64,000 nt of DNA from Cellvibrio sp. KY-GH-1 (GCF_008806975.1 NZ_CP031728.1:5001501-5065500); one strand, 5' to 3'; positions 8,977-18,198 are shown, numbered from the stretch's first letter. Notes: a model not told the origin generated them from the letters alone. Made by a program: numbers and translations.

Positions 8977-9469
8977 CTTGTTGAATGATGGCAGGTGGGG
9001 CGCTTTTACTTGCCTGCTCGGCCATCTTCTCAATGTAACTGGCGAAGCTCGGGTCTTCACCGGTCAGCAGCTTGGGCAACAGGGCGCGGAAGTGCGGCTT
9101 GTTGCACCACTCCATAATGTAGTCCTCCCAGGAATTCCAGCGCCGCGCCTGCTTGGATTCCATGTCCTCTTCGTACAGCAGCAGGTAGGCACGTTCAAAC
9201 AGTGAGGTCAGCATGCTGAGGATAATCAGCAAGCGCTCTTCCTGTTCTTCGTTGAGATTGGTGGTGCCGGTGGTGGAAAAAAGGCGTAAGTCCGGATGCT
9301 CCAATGCGACTTTCAAAAAGTCCTGATAGTTATCCGACAGTAATTGATAAACCTCCTCTTCCTCGTTTTCACGCTCTTTGCGTTGCTCATACAGGAAGAC
9401 AAAAATCGCCATGGGCAAACCCAGGGTAGTTACGACATAGCTACCAATTTCCCAGAATTCTGCGTTCAT
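8969..9469 (-). CDS. Small single-span membrane protein of unknown function
   Basis: This is a 166-residue protein I do not recognise. It begins with a short periplasmic stretch and one hydrophobic segment (~10-27). A highly charged segment rich in E, K and R follows (~28-42), and then a mainly helical cytoplasmic region containing several acidic and aromatic residues. GAGGGGA stands about 6 bases before the ATG. It is convergent with the AraC-type gene, sharing 8 bases with it, and is followed on its own strand by nothing obvious. It could be a small signalling accessory, but nothing in the sequence shows a function. Confidence 0.65.
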   Translation of the reverse strand: MNAEFWEIGSYVVTTLGLPMAIFVFLYEQRKERENEEEEVYQLLSDNYQDFLKVALEHPDLRLFSTTGTTNLNEEQEERLLIILSMLTSLFERAYLLLYEEDMESKQARRWNSWEDYIMEWCNKPHFRALLPKLLTGEDPSFASYIEKMAEQASKSAPPAIIQQVN

Positions 9470-9564
9470 ATAATTTCCCCTCTACCGTTGAAATTCTAAC
9501 AGGGGTTTAACGAGGCGGGAGAAAACTTAGGTAAACCTACTCGGGTGAAGCGGACTCGCTGGGT

Positions 9565-9588
9565 ATAAAAAAGCCGCCCGAAGGCGGC
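9565..9588 (-). terminator. Rho-independent terminator of the first GH5 gene
   Basis: GCCGCC (9573-9578) and GGCGGC (9583-9588) enclose CGAA on the plus strand; on the minus strand the loop reads TTCG and is followed by a run of T residues. It lies about 40 bases past the minus-strand GH5 stop. Confidence 0.9.
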
Positions 9589-9625
9589 AATAGCTTTACT
9601 CACTTGGAAAATGCGATGTGCTTTT

Positions 9626-11476
9626 TTAGTTGGCTTTGCTGATGCGTATCCAGTTGATGTTCCAGCCGCCGGCATTGGCTTTCAGGCCAAACTTGTGGCT
9701 ACCTGCACTCAGGGTTACTGTGTGTTTGATGGTAGTCCAGGTTTGCCAGCCGCCGGTGCTCGGTACAGCGAGGGTACCGTAGGCAGGAGATCCGCCCGCT
9801 TCTTCAAAGGTCAGGCTGCCACCGCCGTTTTGGCTGGCAACGCGATACTCAATCACATAGCTGCCGCTGCTGGGAATAGTGACCGGTGTACCAGCGTAGG
9901 ACAGCCAATCACCTGCATCGATATAGCCCACGTTTTTACCGCCACCAGTATCGGTGGTGGTTTCTTGCTGGGTGCCCTGTTGCTGGCTGTGATCTTCGGC
10001 CTGGATGGTGGTAGTTACCGGGCCTGGTGGAACAGTATTATCTAGCGTTTCTACTTTGAGCCAGTTGATGTTAAAACCACCGGTAACTGCTGATATCGCG
10101 ATGAGCTGTTCGCCCGCTGGCAACGCCACGTTGTGGTTAATGGTTTGCCAGTTTTGCCAATCGCCAGTCGCGGGTACGTTGATATTGCTGTACACCGGGC
10201 TGCCACCGGCTTTTTCCAACTGAATCTGCCCGCCGCCCGCCTGAGCGGCGACGCGGTAACTAACTTTGTAGGTGCCTGCTGCAGGTACGTTGATTGAATA
10301 GGTCATCCAATCGCCGCTGTCGATGTAGCCCACATTTTGGCCACCACCAGCGTCGCTGGTATTTTCAGTTTTCACGCCACTGGCTTGGCACCAGCTTTCC
10401 GCTTGGATATTGTCGCCAACATTAATTGTGCTGCAGGTTGGCGTTGGTGGGGTTGGGCCGCCGCCCCAGTTGCGGATGATGTCTTTGGCGAAAGCGCCTG
10501 ATGCCGTGAGTTGTGAGCTTGCCCATCCGCCGCTACCGCTCGCACCGGGAACCAGAGCGGAGGAACCTTCCGCTTTATCATTCAATGCCCAGTTTGCATG
10601 GCTAATTTGATTGCGCTTCATGAAATCAACCCAGGCGTTGGTTTCGCCGTAGTTAACTCCGCCGTCACCATTGGCGTTCACTGAGCCCCATTCGGTCACA
10701 AAAATAGCCGCGTTGTTATTCAACGCAGTCTGGGCAAAATCGCGCACGCCCTGACCGTGGGAGCCGGCATAGAAGTGCAGGGTGTAGGCAATGTTGCGAC
10801 CTGCAATAGGATCGCGCGAGGCTTCGTCCACGCGCTGGGACCAAGTGCGGGTACCGACAATGATCAGGTTGTCCGGGTCGATCGCGCGAATCGCGTTGAC
10901 CACTTGTTGGGCATAAGGCTTGATTACACCACTCCAGGAGGCTGAATCGAGCGGCTCGTTGTACACCTCGTAAATCACGTTATTGGTATTGCCGTAGGTG
11001 CGTGCCATCTCCTGGAAGAATGCGATGGACTGTGATGTAAATTGCTCGGCGTGGTGGGTGTGCCAGTCAATAATTACGTACATGTCGTTGGCTATGGCAG
11101 CATCAACAACCGCTTTGACTTTGTTTTTGTTAGCTACCGGGTCTTGCAAATAACCGCCGCCCTCATCAACACCCATAGCGGCACGAATCAGGTTTGAGCC
11201 CCAATCGGTTTTCAGCCAACGAACCGCGTCGGCGTTATAGTATTTTTCGCCGCCCCAGCCGTTATTGCTCCAAAATAAACTATTACCGGCGAAGCTCGCT
11301 TGCTGGCCACCGGCGAGAATCTTGTTTCCGCTGACCGACAGCGGTGCTACATCAGCCAAGGCAATGCTGGATAGCATGCTACCCGCAAGTATCCCAATGA
11401 GGCTGTTAAGCAGGGTTTTGCGTGGACGAATAGGGCGCGTGCTCTTGGCAATGCGACCGGGAAGATTATTGTTCAT
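9626..11476 (-). CDS. cel5A: Secreted GH5 endoglucanase with two CBM6 modules (Cel5A-like)
   Basis: This 616-residue secreted endo-beta-1,4-glucanase or lichenase has an N-terminal signal with a long arginine-rich n-region (~1-41). The GH5 catalytic domain (~45-335) has YNEP with E174 as acid/base and TEWG with E262 as nucleophile. Two family 6 carbohydrate-binding modules follow (~350-475 and ~492-616), separated by proline-rich linkers. The layout matches the characterised Cellvibrio mixtus endoglucanase 5A, whose CBM6 modules bind beta-glucan chains; the symbol is assigned on that resemblance. A GGTGA stands about 8 bases before the ATG. The catalytic domain is strongly similar to the adjacent GH5 product, so the pair arose by tandem duplication. 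Confidence 0.88.
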   Translation of the reverse strand: MNNNLPGRIAKSTRPIRPRKTLLNSLIGILAGSMLSSIALADVAPLSVSGNKILAGGQQASFAGNSLFWSNNGWGGEKYYNADAVRWLKTDWGSNLIRAAMGVDEGGGYLQDPVANKNKVKAVVDAAIANDMYVIIDWHTHHAEQFTSQSIAFFQEMARTYGNTNNVIYEVYNEPLDSASWSGVIKPYAQQVVNAIRAIDPDNLIIVGTRTWSQRVDEASRDPIAGRNIAYTLHFYAGSHGQGVRDFAQTALNNNAAIFVTEWGSVNANGDGGVNYGETNAWVDFMKRNQISHANWALNDKAEGSSALVPGASGSGGWASSQLTASGAFAKDIIRNWGGGPTPPTPTCSTINVGDNIQAESWCQASGVKTENTSDAGGGQNVGYIDSGDWMTYSINVPAAGTYKVSYRVAAQAGGGQIQLEKAGGSPVYSNINVPATGDWQNWQTINHNVALPAGEQLIAISAVTGGFNINWLKVETLDNTVPPGPVTTTIQAEDHSQQQGTQQETTTDTGGGKNVGYIDAGDWLSYAGTPVTIPSSGSYVIEYRVASQNGGGSLTFEEAGGSPAYGTLAVPSTGGWQTWTTIKHTVTLSAGSHKFGLKANAGGWNINWIRISKAN

Positions 11477-11660
11477 TATTGTTCACCGAGTTGTGTTGGT
11501 AGATATGCCCCTTGCGTGCGGGGGGCCTTGCTTGCGCAAGGTGTTGTCATTTCATTCAACCATGCTCGATCAAACCACCTACTTTAGGTTGTGGCCTAAA
11601 GTGATAACTCCCACTTCGTGCTTCATCTTGAAACAGCAAGCTTTTTATAAAAAAGCCGTC
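11477..11660 (-). promoter_or_regulatory. Upstream region of the first GH5 gene with palindrome
   Basis: ACTTTAGG (11581-11588) and CCTAAAGT (11595-11602) form a perfect 8-base inverted repeat around a six-base centre, about 105-125 bases before the GH5 start. A CCCACTT element lies at 11610-11616; the same 7-mer or its complement occurs before the other GH5 gene and before the second GH16 gene. Both are candidate operator elements. I could not select a promoter with confidence. Confidence 0.4.
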
Positions 11661-11720
11661 TAAAAAAGGCCGCCATCCTTTCCCACTCCTTTAAAAGAAG
11701 ATGGGGTGAGGGGGGCGGCC
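11661..11720 (-). terminator. Terminator of the second GH5 gene
   Basis: GGCCGCC (11668-11674) pairs with GGCGGCC (11714-11720) around a loop that can itself pair partly. On the minus strand six T residues follow the stem (11662-11667). It is located some 35 bases past the GH5 stop. Confidence 0.75.
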
Positions 11721-11753
11721 AAGTCCAGTCTCTGGAAATCGGTAGCTTGGAAA

Positions 11754-13145
11754 TTAATTCACTTTGGTGATACGGATCCAGTTGAGGTTCCAGCCACCGC
11801 GATTGGCCTTGATCCCAAACCGATGAGTGCCTGCATTTGAATGCACAACGTGGTTGATAGTGGTCCAGTTCTGCCAGCCGCCGGTTGAAGGCACATTCAG
11901 GTTGGCCCAAGCAGGGGTGCCGCCGGCCTCTTCAAAGTTCAGGTTGCCGCCCCCATTCAAGCTGGCGATGCGATACTCGATGCGGTAGTTGCCGGTTTGG
12001 GGTAGGTTGAGCGGTGTGCCGGCGTAGGAGAGCCAATCACCGTTGTCGATCCAGCCCACATTCAAACCGCCACCGGCGTCCGTTGTGGCCTGGGTTTCGG
12101 TGCCACTTTGGGCGCTGGTGTTTTCCGCCTGCAGGGTTGCGCTGAAGCCATTGTTGTTATTGTTCTGCTTCGGCCAGTTTTGGATGATGTATTTGCTCAG
12201 CGAGCCCGAGGCGGTCAATTGATTATTCGCCCAACCACCACGCGCATTGGCGCCGGGTGTTAAGGCGGAGGCGCCTTCGGCTTTATCGTTAATTGCCCAG
12301 TTGGCGTGACTGATACCGCGGGTTTTCATAAACTCAACCCAGGCATTGGTTTCGCTGTTGGCGACTCCGCCATTGCCATCGGCATTCACAGAGCCCCACT
12401 CGGTCACAAACAGGGCGGCGCCATTATTAAGTGCAGTTTGTGCTTTATCACGCAGGTATTGGCCGTGGGTGCCGGCGTAGAAGTGCAATGTGTAGGCGAT
12501 GTTGTTGCCCGCGAGTTTATCGCGTGAGGCAATATCCACATCCTGCGACCAGGTGGGGGTGCCAACGATAATCAGGTTGTCCGGGTCAATCGCGCGAATT
12601 GCATTAATAACGGCCTGCGCATAGGGTTTGATCACGCCGCTCCAGGAAACCTGCAATGGTTCGTTATAAATCTCATAGATCACATGGTTGCGGCCGCCGT
12701 AAGTGCGCGCCATTTCCTGGAAGAAGGCGATGGACTGGTTGCGATAGTTTTCTGCTTTGTGGGAATGCCAGTCGATGATCACGTACATATCGTTGGCGAT
12801 AGCGGCATCCACCACTGCCTTCACTTTATTCTTGTTGCCGACCGGGTCCTGGATATAACCGCCGCCTTCATCCACACCCATAGCTGCACGCACCAGGGTT
12901 GAACCCCAATCGTTTTTCAGCCAGCGCACTACGTCAGCGTTGTAATACTTTTCGCCGCCCCAGCCGTTGTTACTCCAAAACAAGCTGTTGCCCGCGAAGC
13001 TGGCAGGTTTATCGCCGGCGAGGATTTTGTTGCCGCTAACCGATAAGGGCGCAACATCTGCAACGGCCAATTGGGAGCAGAGCAATCCGCCCAGCAAGGG
13101 TAATAGCACTGTGTGTAACAGGTTTTTTGCCAATGTCTTATTCAT
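11754..13145 (-). CDS. Secreted GH5 endoglucanase with one CBM6 module
   Basis: This 463-residue secreted glucanase is paralogous to the neighbouring two-CBM6 enzyme. The signal peptide ends near residue 29 (AVA). The GH5 domain (~31-320) contains YNEP with E162 as acid/base and TEWG with E249 as nucleophile. An asparagine-rich linker leads to one CBM6 module (~333-463) that resembles the last module of the paralogue. Cleavage of beta-1,4- or mixed-linkage glucan is predicted. Each GH5 gene has its own terminator and its own upstream region, so the two are likely separate transcripts under common control. Confidence 0.88.
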   Translation of the reverse strand: MNKTLAKNLLHTVLLPLLGGLLCSQLAVADVAPLSVSGNKILAGDKPASFAGNSLFWSNNGWGGEKYYNADVVRWLKNDWGSTLVRAAMGVDEGGGYIQDPVGNKNKVKAVVDAAIANDMYVIIDWHSHKAENYRNQSIAFFQEMARTYGGRNHVIYEIYNEPLQVSWSGVIKPYAQAVINAIRAIDPDNLIIVGTPTWSQDVDIASRDKLAGNNIAYTLHFYAGTHGQYLRDKAQTALNNGAALFVTEWGSVNADGNGGVANSETNAWVEFMKTRGISHANWAINDKAEGASALTPGANARGGWANNQLTASGSLSKYIIQNWPKQNNNNNGFSATLQAENTSAQSGTETQATTDAGGGLNVGWIDNGDWLSYAGTPLNLPQTGNYRIEYRIASLNGGGNLNFEEAGGTPAWANLNVPSTGGWQNWTTINHVVHSNAGTHRFGIKANRGGWNLNWIRITKVN

Positions 13146-13602
13146 TATTATGAACCCTGGATTCTGTAGAGAGTTGTGTAGAGCTTGTGTCTGGCCAGAT
13201 TTGGCCGCCGCTTCCAGTCAAACTGCGCGGCGCTGGAAGTGGGCTCAGTGTCAATTGTTTTAGCGAACGGCAACCTCCCACTTTCAGGGAGTGGTAATTC
13301 GAGTTTAGGGTTTTGCGCAATTCGAACTCGGGAGCGATGGTTTCTCTGACTGCCGGTAAAAAGCAGTTTTAGTTTTAGAAGTTCAGGTGGACAGATGAAC
13401 AATGACCGATAGCGATGAGGGAGAAGGTGCGGGATAATTATCGCCTTGCAAGGTTGGCGCGAAATCCGTACAATTTCGCACCCCAAACCGGCCGGGGGTA
13501 ATGGTTTGCTCGTGCAAATCTAAAACCGGCTACTCCTTGTCTCACTGCTACCCACGTTAATAACGGGGCTAACGGGAGACTTTAACCCGTAAGGAGCTAA
13601 TA
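13146..13602. promoter_or_regulatory. Divergent region between GH5 and rpsF; rpsF promoter and leader
   Basis: This 457-base gap serves two directions. On the plus strand TTGCAA (13446-13451), a 17-base spacer and TACAAT (13469-13474) make a good sigma-70 promoter for the ribosomal operon, giving a leader of roughly 120 bases. The leader can fold: GCCGG (13491-13495) with CCGGC (13526-13530), enclosing TTTGC/GCAAA; and ACGGG (13572-13576) with CCCGT (13586-13590), immediately before the AAGGAG ribosome-binding site. The GH5 side contains AAGTGGG (13237-13243) and CCCACTT (13277-13283) in inverted orientation. Confidence 0.7.
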
Positions 13603-14046
13603 ATGCGTCATTACGAAATCGTGTTCCTGGTTCATCCGGACCAAAGCGAACAAGTACCTGCAATGGTAGAGCGTTACACCTCTGCTATCAAAGCTGACGG
13701 TGGTCAAGTTCACCGTTTGGAAGACTGGGGCCGTCGTCAATTGGCCTACTCAATCAACAAAGTGCACAAGGCTCACTATGTTCTGATGAACGTAGAGTGT
13801 TCTGACGCTGTGTTGGAAGAGTTGACTACTAACTTCCGTTATAACGATGCTGTTCTGCGTAGCCTGGTTCTGCGTGAAGATGCTGCTATCACCGAAGAGT
13901 CTTTCATCCTCAAAGCCGAGAAAGAAGGCCGTGAGCGTAAAGCACGTCCACCACGCGCTGAACGTCGTGATGATGCCGATGCAGAAGACCTGTCTGATGA
14001 AGACGGCGTTGATGCTGAAGACTTTGAAGAAGAGCAGGGGGTATAA
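13603..14046 (+). CDS. rpsF: 30S ribosomal protein S6
   Basis: S6 binds 16S rRNA in the platform of the small subunit as a pair with S18. The 147-residue protein starts [18 protein letters not shown], as bacterial S6 does, and its core ends near residue 105. A basic stretch follows, then an acidic tail of about 25 residues rich in D and E, longer than the family minimum. In enteric bacteria the S6 C-terminus is extended with glutamate by RimK; whether that happens here cannot be told. AAGGAG lies 6 bases before the ATG. It is first in rpsF-rpsR-rplI. Confidence 0.97.
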   Translation: MRHYEIVFLVHPDQSEQVPAMVERYTSAIKADGGQVHRLEDWGRRQLAYSINKVHKAHYVLMNVECSDAVLEELTTNFRYNDAVLRSLVLREDAAITEESFILKAEKEGRERKARPPRAERRDDADAEDLSDEDGVDAEDFEEEQGV

Positions 14047-14048
14047 CC

Positions 14049-14276
14049 ATGGCACGTTTTTTCCGTCGTCGTAAGTTCTGCCGTTTTACCGCTGAAGGCA
14101 CCAAGCGCATCGATTATAAAGATGTTGAAACCCTGAAAGCCTACATCACCGAAACTGGCAAAATCGTTCCAAGCCGCATCACTGGCACCAAAGCAAAATA
14201 CCAACGTCAGTTGGCATCTGCTATTAAACGTGCTCGTTACCTGGCTTTGATTCCATACACTGACAGCCACGAGTAA
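14049..14276 (+). CDS. rpsR: 30S ribosomal protein S18
   Basis: A 75-residue S18, partner of S6 on the 30S platform. It begins [13 protein letters not shown] and has the conserved basic body with [21 protein letters not shown]. It starts only two bases after the rpsF stop and is likely translationally coupled. It is followed 12 bases later by rplI. Confidence 0.98.
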   Translation: MARFFRRRKFCRFTAEGTKRIDYKDVETLKAYITETGKIVPSRITGTKAKYQRQLASAIKRARYLALIPYTDSHE

Positions 14277-14288
14277 GGGGTAATAGAG

Positions 14289-14735
14289 ATGGAAGTTATT
14301 CTGCTCGATAAAGTAGGTAAATTAGGCGCGATTGGTGACAAGGTTACCGTTAAGTCTGGTTACGGCCGTAACTACCTGTTGCCACAAGGCAAGGCTGTTG
14401 CTGCTACTGCTAAAAACATCGCTGACTTCGAAGCGCGTCGCGCTGAGTTGGAAGCTGCTGCTGCTGGCAAAATTGCTGATGCAACTGCACGTGCTGAGAA
14501 GCTGGCTGCACTGAGCGTGACCATCGCTGCTAACGCTGGCGACGAAGGTCGTCTGTTCGGTTCTATCGGTACTCGCGACATCGCTGACGCTATCACTGCG
14601 GCTGGCGTTGCTGTTGCCAAGTCTGAAGTTCGCTTGCCACAAGGCGTGATCCGTGAAATCGGTCAATACGAGATCGATGTTCAGTTACACGCTGAAGTAA
14701 TTCAAGCTGTTAAATTGGCAGTTGTAGCTGAGTAA
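14289..14735 (+). CDS. rplI: 50S ribosomal protein L9
   Basis: This 148-residue L9 binds 23S rRNA near the L1 stalk. The N-terminal domain starts [19 protein letters not shown] and includes the conserved [14 protein letters not shown] long alanine-rich connecting helix (~42-75) and the C-terminal RNA-binding domain with [12 protein letters not shown] follow. It is the last ribosomal gene before a strong terminator, so dnaB downstream is at least partly separate. Confidence 0.98.
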   Translation: MEVILLDKVGKLGAIGDKVTVKSGYGRNYLLPQGKAVAATAKNIADFEARRAELEAAAAGKIADATARAEKLAALSVTIAANAGDEGRLFGSIGTRDIADAITAAGVAVAKSEVRLPQGVIREIGQYEIDVQLHAEVIQAVKLAVVAE

Positions 14736-14793
14736 TTTGTTACTCATCACGATTGCTGTGCGAGTTGGCATTAGCTGACAAGCACGACGAAAT

Positions 14794-14842
14794 CGGGCAC
14801 TATCGACAACCCTTCGGGGTTATAGATGTGCCCGTTTTTTTT
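14794..14842 (+). terminator. Strong terminator after rplI
   Basis: CGGGCAC (14794-14800) pairs with GTGCCCG (14828-14834). Inside it AACCC and GGGTT close a TTCG tetraloop, and eight T residues follow. It is a clear Rho-independent terminator between the ribosomal operon and dnaB. Confidence 0.95.
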
Positions 14843-14874
14843 GCCTTTCGATTAATAAATAAGTACCCGAATTT

Positions 14875-16281
14875 ATGTCCAATACTGCCTACGAAACCTC
14901 CAGCTTTGAAAGCCGCCTGGCCGATGAATTGTCCAGATCGGCGCTGCCACATTCGGTAGAGGCGGAGCAATCGGTATTGGGTGGCTTGATGTTAGAAAAT
15001 GGCCGCCTTGATGCAGTATTGGAAGTCGTCACGGAAAACGATTTTTTCCGCGAAGACCATCGCATCATTTTCCGCATGATGCTGAACTTGCAGGAAGCCA
15101 GTCAGCCGCTTGATGTTATTACCCTGTCGGAAGAACTGCATAAACACGATGAGTTGGAGCGTGTTGGTGGTTTGGGTTATCTGGTTGAAATGGCCAATAA
15201 CACACCGAGCGCGGCCAACATTGCAGCCTACGCCAAAATCGTGCGCGAACGTTCCACGCTGCGCCAACTGATTGCCGCCGCACAAGACATCAGCAAATCC
15301 AGTATGAATCCGGCGGGATTGGACTCGGATGATCTGCTGCAACTCGCTGAAAAACGCGTGGCCGAAATTGCGGAGGATCGCCCGAAAGAGGGCGGTTTGG
15401 TCGGTGTAAATGAACTGCTTAAAGAGACGGTCAAGCGTATCGACGAGCTGTTTCGTTCCGGTAGCGATATCACTGGTGTTCCGTCCGGTATTAATGATCT
15501 CGATCAGCGTACGTCGGGATGGCAGCCGGGTGAATTAATTATTCTTGCGGCGCGTCCGTCTATGGGTAAAACCGCATTGGCTCTGAACTTTGTAGAAGGC
15601 GCCTTGTTTAACCAGCCAAGACCTGTGGTGATCTTCAGTATGGAAATGCCGTCCTCGGCACTGATTATGCGGATGATGTCGTCCATTGGTCGTATTGATC
15701 AGGGCAAGATGCGTAACGGCAAACTGACTGAAGAGGATTGGCCAAAACTCTCATCGGCCGTAGCAAAACTGAAAGACAAACTGTTGTTTATCGACGATAC
15801 CGGCGGCTTGAACCCGCAGGAAATGCGCGCGCGTATTCGCAGAATCGCCCGCGAACATGGCAACCCCGGCATGATTATGGTCGACTACCTGCAGTTGATG
15901 ACGGTGGCTGGTGGTGGTGAAGGTCGCACCCAGGAAATTTCTGAAATTTCGCGCTCCTTGAAAGGTATGGCCAAGGAATTTGAATGTCCGATGATTGCGC
16001 TTTCCCAGTTAAACCGCGGTGTGGAACAGCGTCCCAACAAGCGCCCCATGAACTCCGACTTGCGTGAATCGGGCGCGATTGAGCAGGACGCGGATGTGAT
16101 CCTGTTTATCTACCGCGACGAGTACTACCACGAAGACAGCCCTGACAAAGGTATTGCCGAACTGATTATCGGTAAGCAGCGTAACGGTGAAATTGGTACC
16201 AGCCGAGCCGCCTTCGTGGGCAAATACACCCGTTTCGATAACCTGGCTCCCGAGTACTTCCAGCAGGGTGGTTATGATTAA
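14875..16281 (+). CDS. dnaB: Replicative DNA helicase DnaB
   Basis: The 468-residue hexameric helicase unwinds DNA at the replication fork. The N-terminal domain begins around PHSVEAEQSVLGGLML (~25-40). The RecA-like C-terminal domain has the Walker A sequence ARPSMGKTA with K232, the Walker B segment IMVDYLQLM and the conserved SDLRESGAIEQDAD. Length is normal and there is no intein insertion. It follows the rplI terminator; its own promoter is not obvious. Its stop overlaps the next start in TAATG. Confidence 0.98.
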   Translation: MSNTAYETSSFESRLADELSRSALPHSVEAEQSVLGGLMLENGRLDAVLEVVTENDFFREDHRIIFRMMLNLQEASQPLDVITLSEELHKHDELERVGGLGYLVEMANNTPSAANIAAYAKIVRERSTLRQLIAAAQDISKSSMNPAGLDSDDLLQLAEKRVAEIAEDRPKEGGLVGVNELLKETVKRIDELFRSGSDITGVPSGINDLDQRTSGWQPGELIILAARPSMGKTALALNFVEGALFNQPRPVVIFSMEMPSSALIMRMMSSIGRIDQGKMRNGKLTEEDWPKLSSAVAKLKDKLLFIDDTGGLNPQEMRARIRRIAREHGNPGMIMVDYLQLMTVAGGGEGRTQEISEISRSLKGMAKEFECPMIALSQLNRGVEQRPNKRPMNSDLRESGAIEQDADVILFIYRDEYYHEDSPDKGIAELIIGKQRNGEIGTSRAAFVGKYTRFDNLAPEYFQQGGYD

Positions 16282-16790
16282 TGAACAGCCAAGCCCGCTT
16301 GCTCGATAAGCTTTGCGCCAATATTGCCCCCGGCAAACTTGAATGGATTGGTTTGCGCTCGGAACGGCGCAGCGCAGTGGTGGTGGTTGAGTCAGCGAAT
16401 GCAATTGTCGATTTGGGATTGGCGGGCGATCACCGCATGAAAAAGACCCCGGGCTCCGCTCGTCAGGTCACGCTTATCAGCAGTGAATATATCCAGCAAA
16501 TCTGCCTGCATACTGGTCACAGCGCTATAGACCCGCGCCTGCTGCGCCGCAACCTGGTAATTTCCGGCATGAATATGAATCTATTGCGCTATCAACGCTT
16601 ACAAATTGGTGATGTCATTCTGGAAACCAATGCGCTTTGTCATCCTTGTTCACGAGTGGATGAGGCTTTGGGTAAAGGCGGTACGGCAGCGATGTTTGGT
16701 TACGGCGGGCTCTGCGCCAAAATTATTCAAGGCGGCTCCTTGAGTGTGGGTGATTCGGTAATTCGTTTGCCGGCAGTCGAACGTGAGTAG
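16281..16790 (+). CDS. MOSC-domain protein
   Basis: This 169-residue protein has a MOSC domain, the fold that carries sulfur or molybdenum-cofactor related chemistry in YiiM, YcbX and the eukaryotic cofactor sulfurases. Recognisable parts are GLAGDH, RQVTLIS, LRRNLVISGMN and a cysteine pair CHPCSRV (~127-133), the last being the likely functional cysteines. The start codon overlaps the dnaB stop by one base, so translation is coupled. Its substrate is unknown; the link with dnaB is probably only positional. A MOSC protein could assist molybdenum enzymes such as the nitrate reductase further along, but nothing here shows that. Confidence 0.8.
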   Translation: MNSQARLLDKLCANIAPGKLEWIGLRSERRSAVVVVESANAIVDLGLAGDHRMKKTPGSARQVTLISSEYIQQICLHTGHSAIDPRLLRRNLVISGMNMNLLRYQRLQIGDVILETNALCHPCSRVDEALGKGGTAAMFGYGGLCAKIIQGGSLSVGDSVIRLPAVERE

Positions 16791-16827
16791 TTTGCGTTAA
16801 ATTACTGGTTAAATTTTGTTCGAAAAA

Positions 16828-16856
16828 TGTACATCCTTTCGGTGACCGTGTATTAT
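16828..16856 (+). promoter_or_regulatory. Possible promoter for panC
   Basis: TGTACA (16828-16833) and TATTAT (16851-16856) are separated by 17 bases, upstream of panC at 16905. The -10 box is reasonable, the -35 box weak. Confidence 0.35.
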
Positions 16857-16904
16857 CGCGCGCCCAATCCCTAATGGGCTTTTGACCTAGTTTGAGGCGT
16901 GTTA

Positions 16905-17759
16905 ATGCAGGTTTTCCATCATATCAGCTCTTTACGTGAAGCCCTGGCAGCGGAGCGACGCGCCGGAAAACGTATCGGTTTTGTGCCTACTATGGGCAAC
17001 CTTCATAATGCCCATCTTGAACTTGTGAAAATCGCTCAAAAGAATTGTGATGTTGTGGTGACCAGTATTTTCGTAAACCCGCTGCAATTTGGGTTGAATG
17101 AAGATTGGGATAAGTACCCGCGCACTCTGGCAGCTGATACGGTCAAGCTTGAATCGGTTAATTGCGATTATCTGTTTTGTCCGGATGAAAAAGAAATTTA
17201 CCCTAATGGTATGGCTGAACAGACTCGTGTGATAGTGCCGACCATGACCGATGTGTTGTGCGGTGCTAGTCGTCCCGGCCACTTTGAGGGCGTGACAACT
17301 GTAGTCACCAAGCTGTTTAATATTGTGCAGCCGGATGAAGCGGTCTTCGGGGTTAAGGATTTCCAGCAGTTGGCAGTGATTCGTCGCATGGTGGAAGACT
17401 TGTGTATCCCCATCAAAATTACCGCCGGCGAAATTTTCCGCGAAACCGATGGCTTGGCCATGAGTTCGCGCAACGGTTTTATTACCGCGGATGAGCGCCC
17501 CCGCGTGGCGGTGCTCAATCGCACGCTGAATGGAATCAAACAACATATCGAGCAGGGGCGCCGCGATTTTATTGTGTTGATCGACGAAGCGCGCAGCCAA
17601 ATTGAGGCGGCGGGTTTTCGGGTAGACTACATCAATATTTGTAACAGCCGCACTTTAGAAATGGCGGCACATGATGATCGGGAGATCACGATACTCGGCG
17701 CCATGTTTACCCAAGGCGCACGTTTAATTGACAATGTTTCCGTGGTGCTTGGCCGTTAA
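16905..17759 (+). CDS. panC: Pantothenate synthetase
   Basis: PanC joins pantoate and beta-alanine with ATP to make pantothenate, in the coenzyme A pathway. I take the ATG at 16905 because GAGG lies 7 bases before it; an in-frame GTG at 16899 is the alternative. The 284-residue product has [10 protein letters not shown], the HxGH-like nucleotidyl-transfer motif, then [16 protein letters not shown], the FGVKDFQQL region and a GLAMSSRN segment. FGVKD has V where many homologues have E; the neighbouring K and D are kept. It is followed by panD 35 bases on, which supplies its beta-alanine. panB is not in the window. Confidence 0.96.
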   Translation: MQVFHHISSLREALAAERRAGKRIGFVPTMGNLHNAHLELVKIAQKNCDVVVTSIFVNPLQFGLNEDWDKYPRTLAADTVKLESVNCDYLFCPDEKEIYPNGMAEQTRVIVPTMTDVLCGASRPGHFEGVTTVVTKLFNIVQPDEAVFGVKDFQQLAVIRRMVEDLCIPIKITAGEIFRETDGLAMSSRNGFITADERPRVAVLNRTLNGIKQHIEQGRRDFIVLIDEARSQIEAAGFRVDYINICNSRTLEMAAHDDREITILGAMFTQGARLIDNVSVVLGR

Positions 17760-17794
17760 AAGCCCACCGTATCAGTATCTCCCTGGAGGATTTT

Positions 17795-18175
17795 ATGCTG
17801 TCTCATATGCTTAAAGCCAAGTTGCACATGGCCAAGGTTACTCAGGCTGAACTGTGGTACGACGGTTCCTGTGCAATCGATGCGAATCTGGTAGCGCTTG
17901 CCGGTATGCGTGAATTCGAACAAATCGATATCTACAACGTCAACAACGGTGAGCGTTTCCACACCTACATTATTTTGGCTGAGCCGGGTTCAGGCACCTT
18001 TTCTATGAATGGTGCCGCCGCGCGCAAAGTGGCAGTGGGTGATCGCGTGATTATCGCCACCTACGGCCATTTTACCGAAGCAGAGTTGTTAAACCACAAG
18101 CCTAAGCTGGTTTACCTAAACGAAGACAACACGGTGAATCGCACCAGTAATACCATCCCAATGCAGGTTGCGTGA
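17795..18175 (+). CDS. panD: Aspartate 1-decarboxylase
   Basis: PanD makes beta-alanine from L-aspartate for pantothenate synthesis. The 126-residue proenzyme has the self-cleavage site YDGSC, with cleavage between G24 and S25 to create the pyruvoyl group. The remaining core ([37 protein letters not shown]) is standard. CTGGAGG lies just before the ATG. It pairs with panC upstream and is followed by a terminator. Confidence 0.97.
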   Translation: MLSHMLKAKLHMAKVTQAELWYDGSCAIDANLVALAGMREFEQIDIYNVNNGERFHTYIILAEPGSGTFSMNGAAARKVAVGDRVIIATYGHFTEAELLNHKPKLVYLNEDNTVNRTSNTIPMQVA

Positions 18176-18198
18176 TTATCTGTACGAATAAGTAATGT

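Noticed and set aside
16932..17600. 222-codon frame opposite panC
   Set aside because: Antisense shadow; the panC product is fully recognisable on the other strand.
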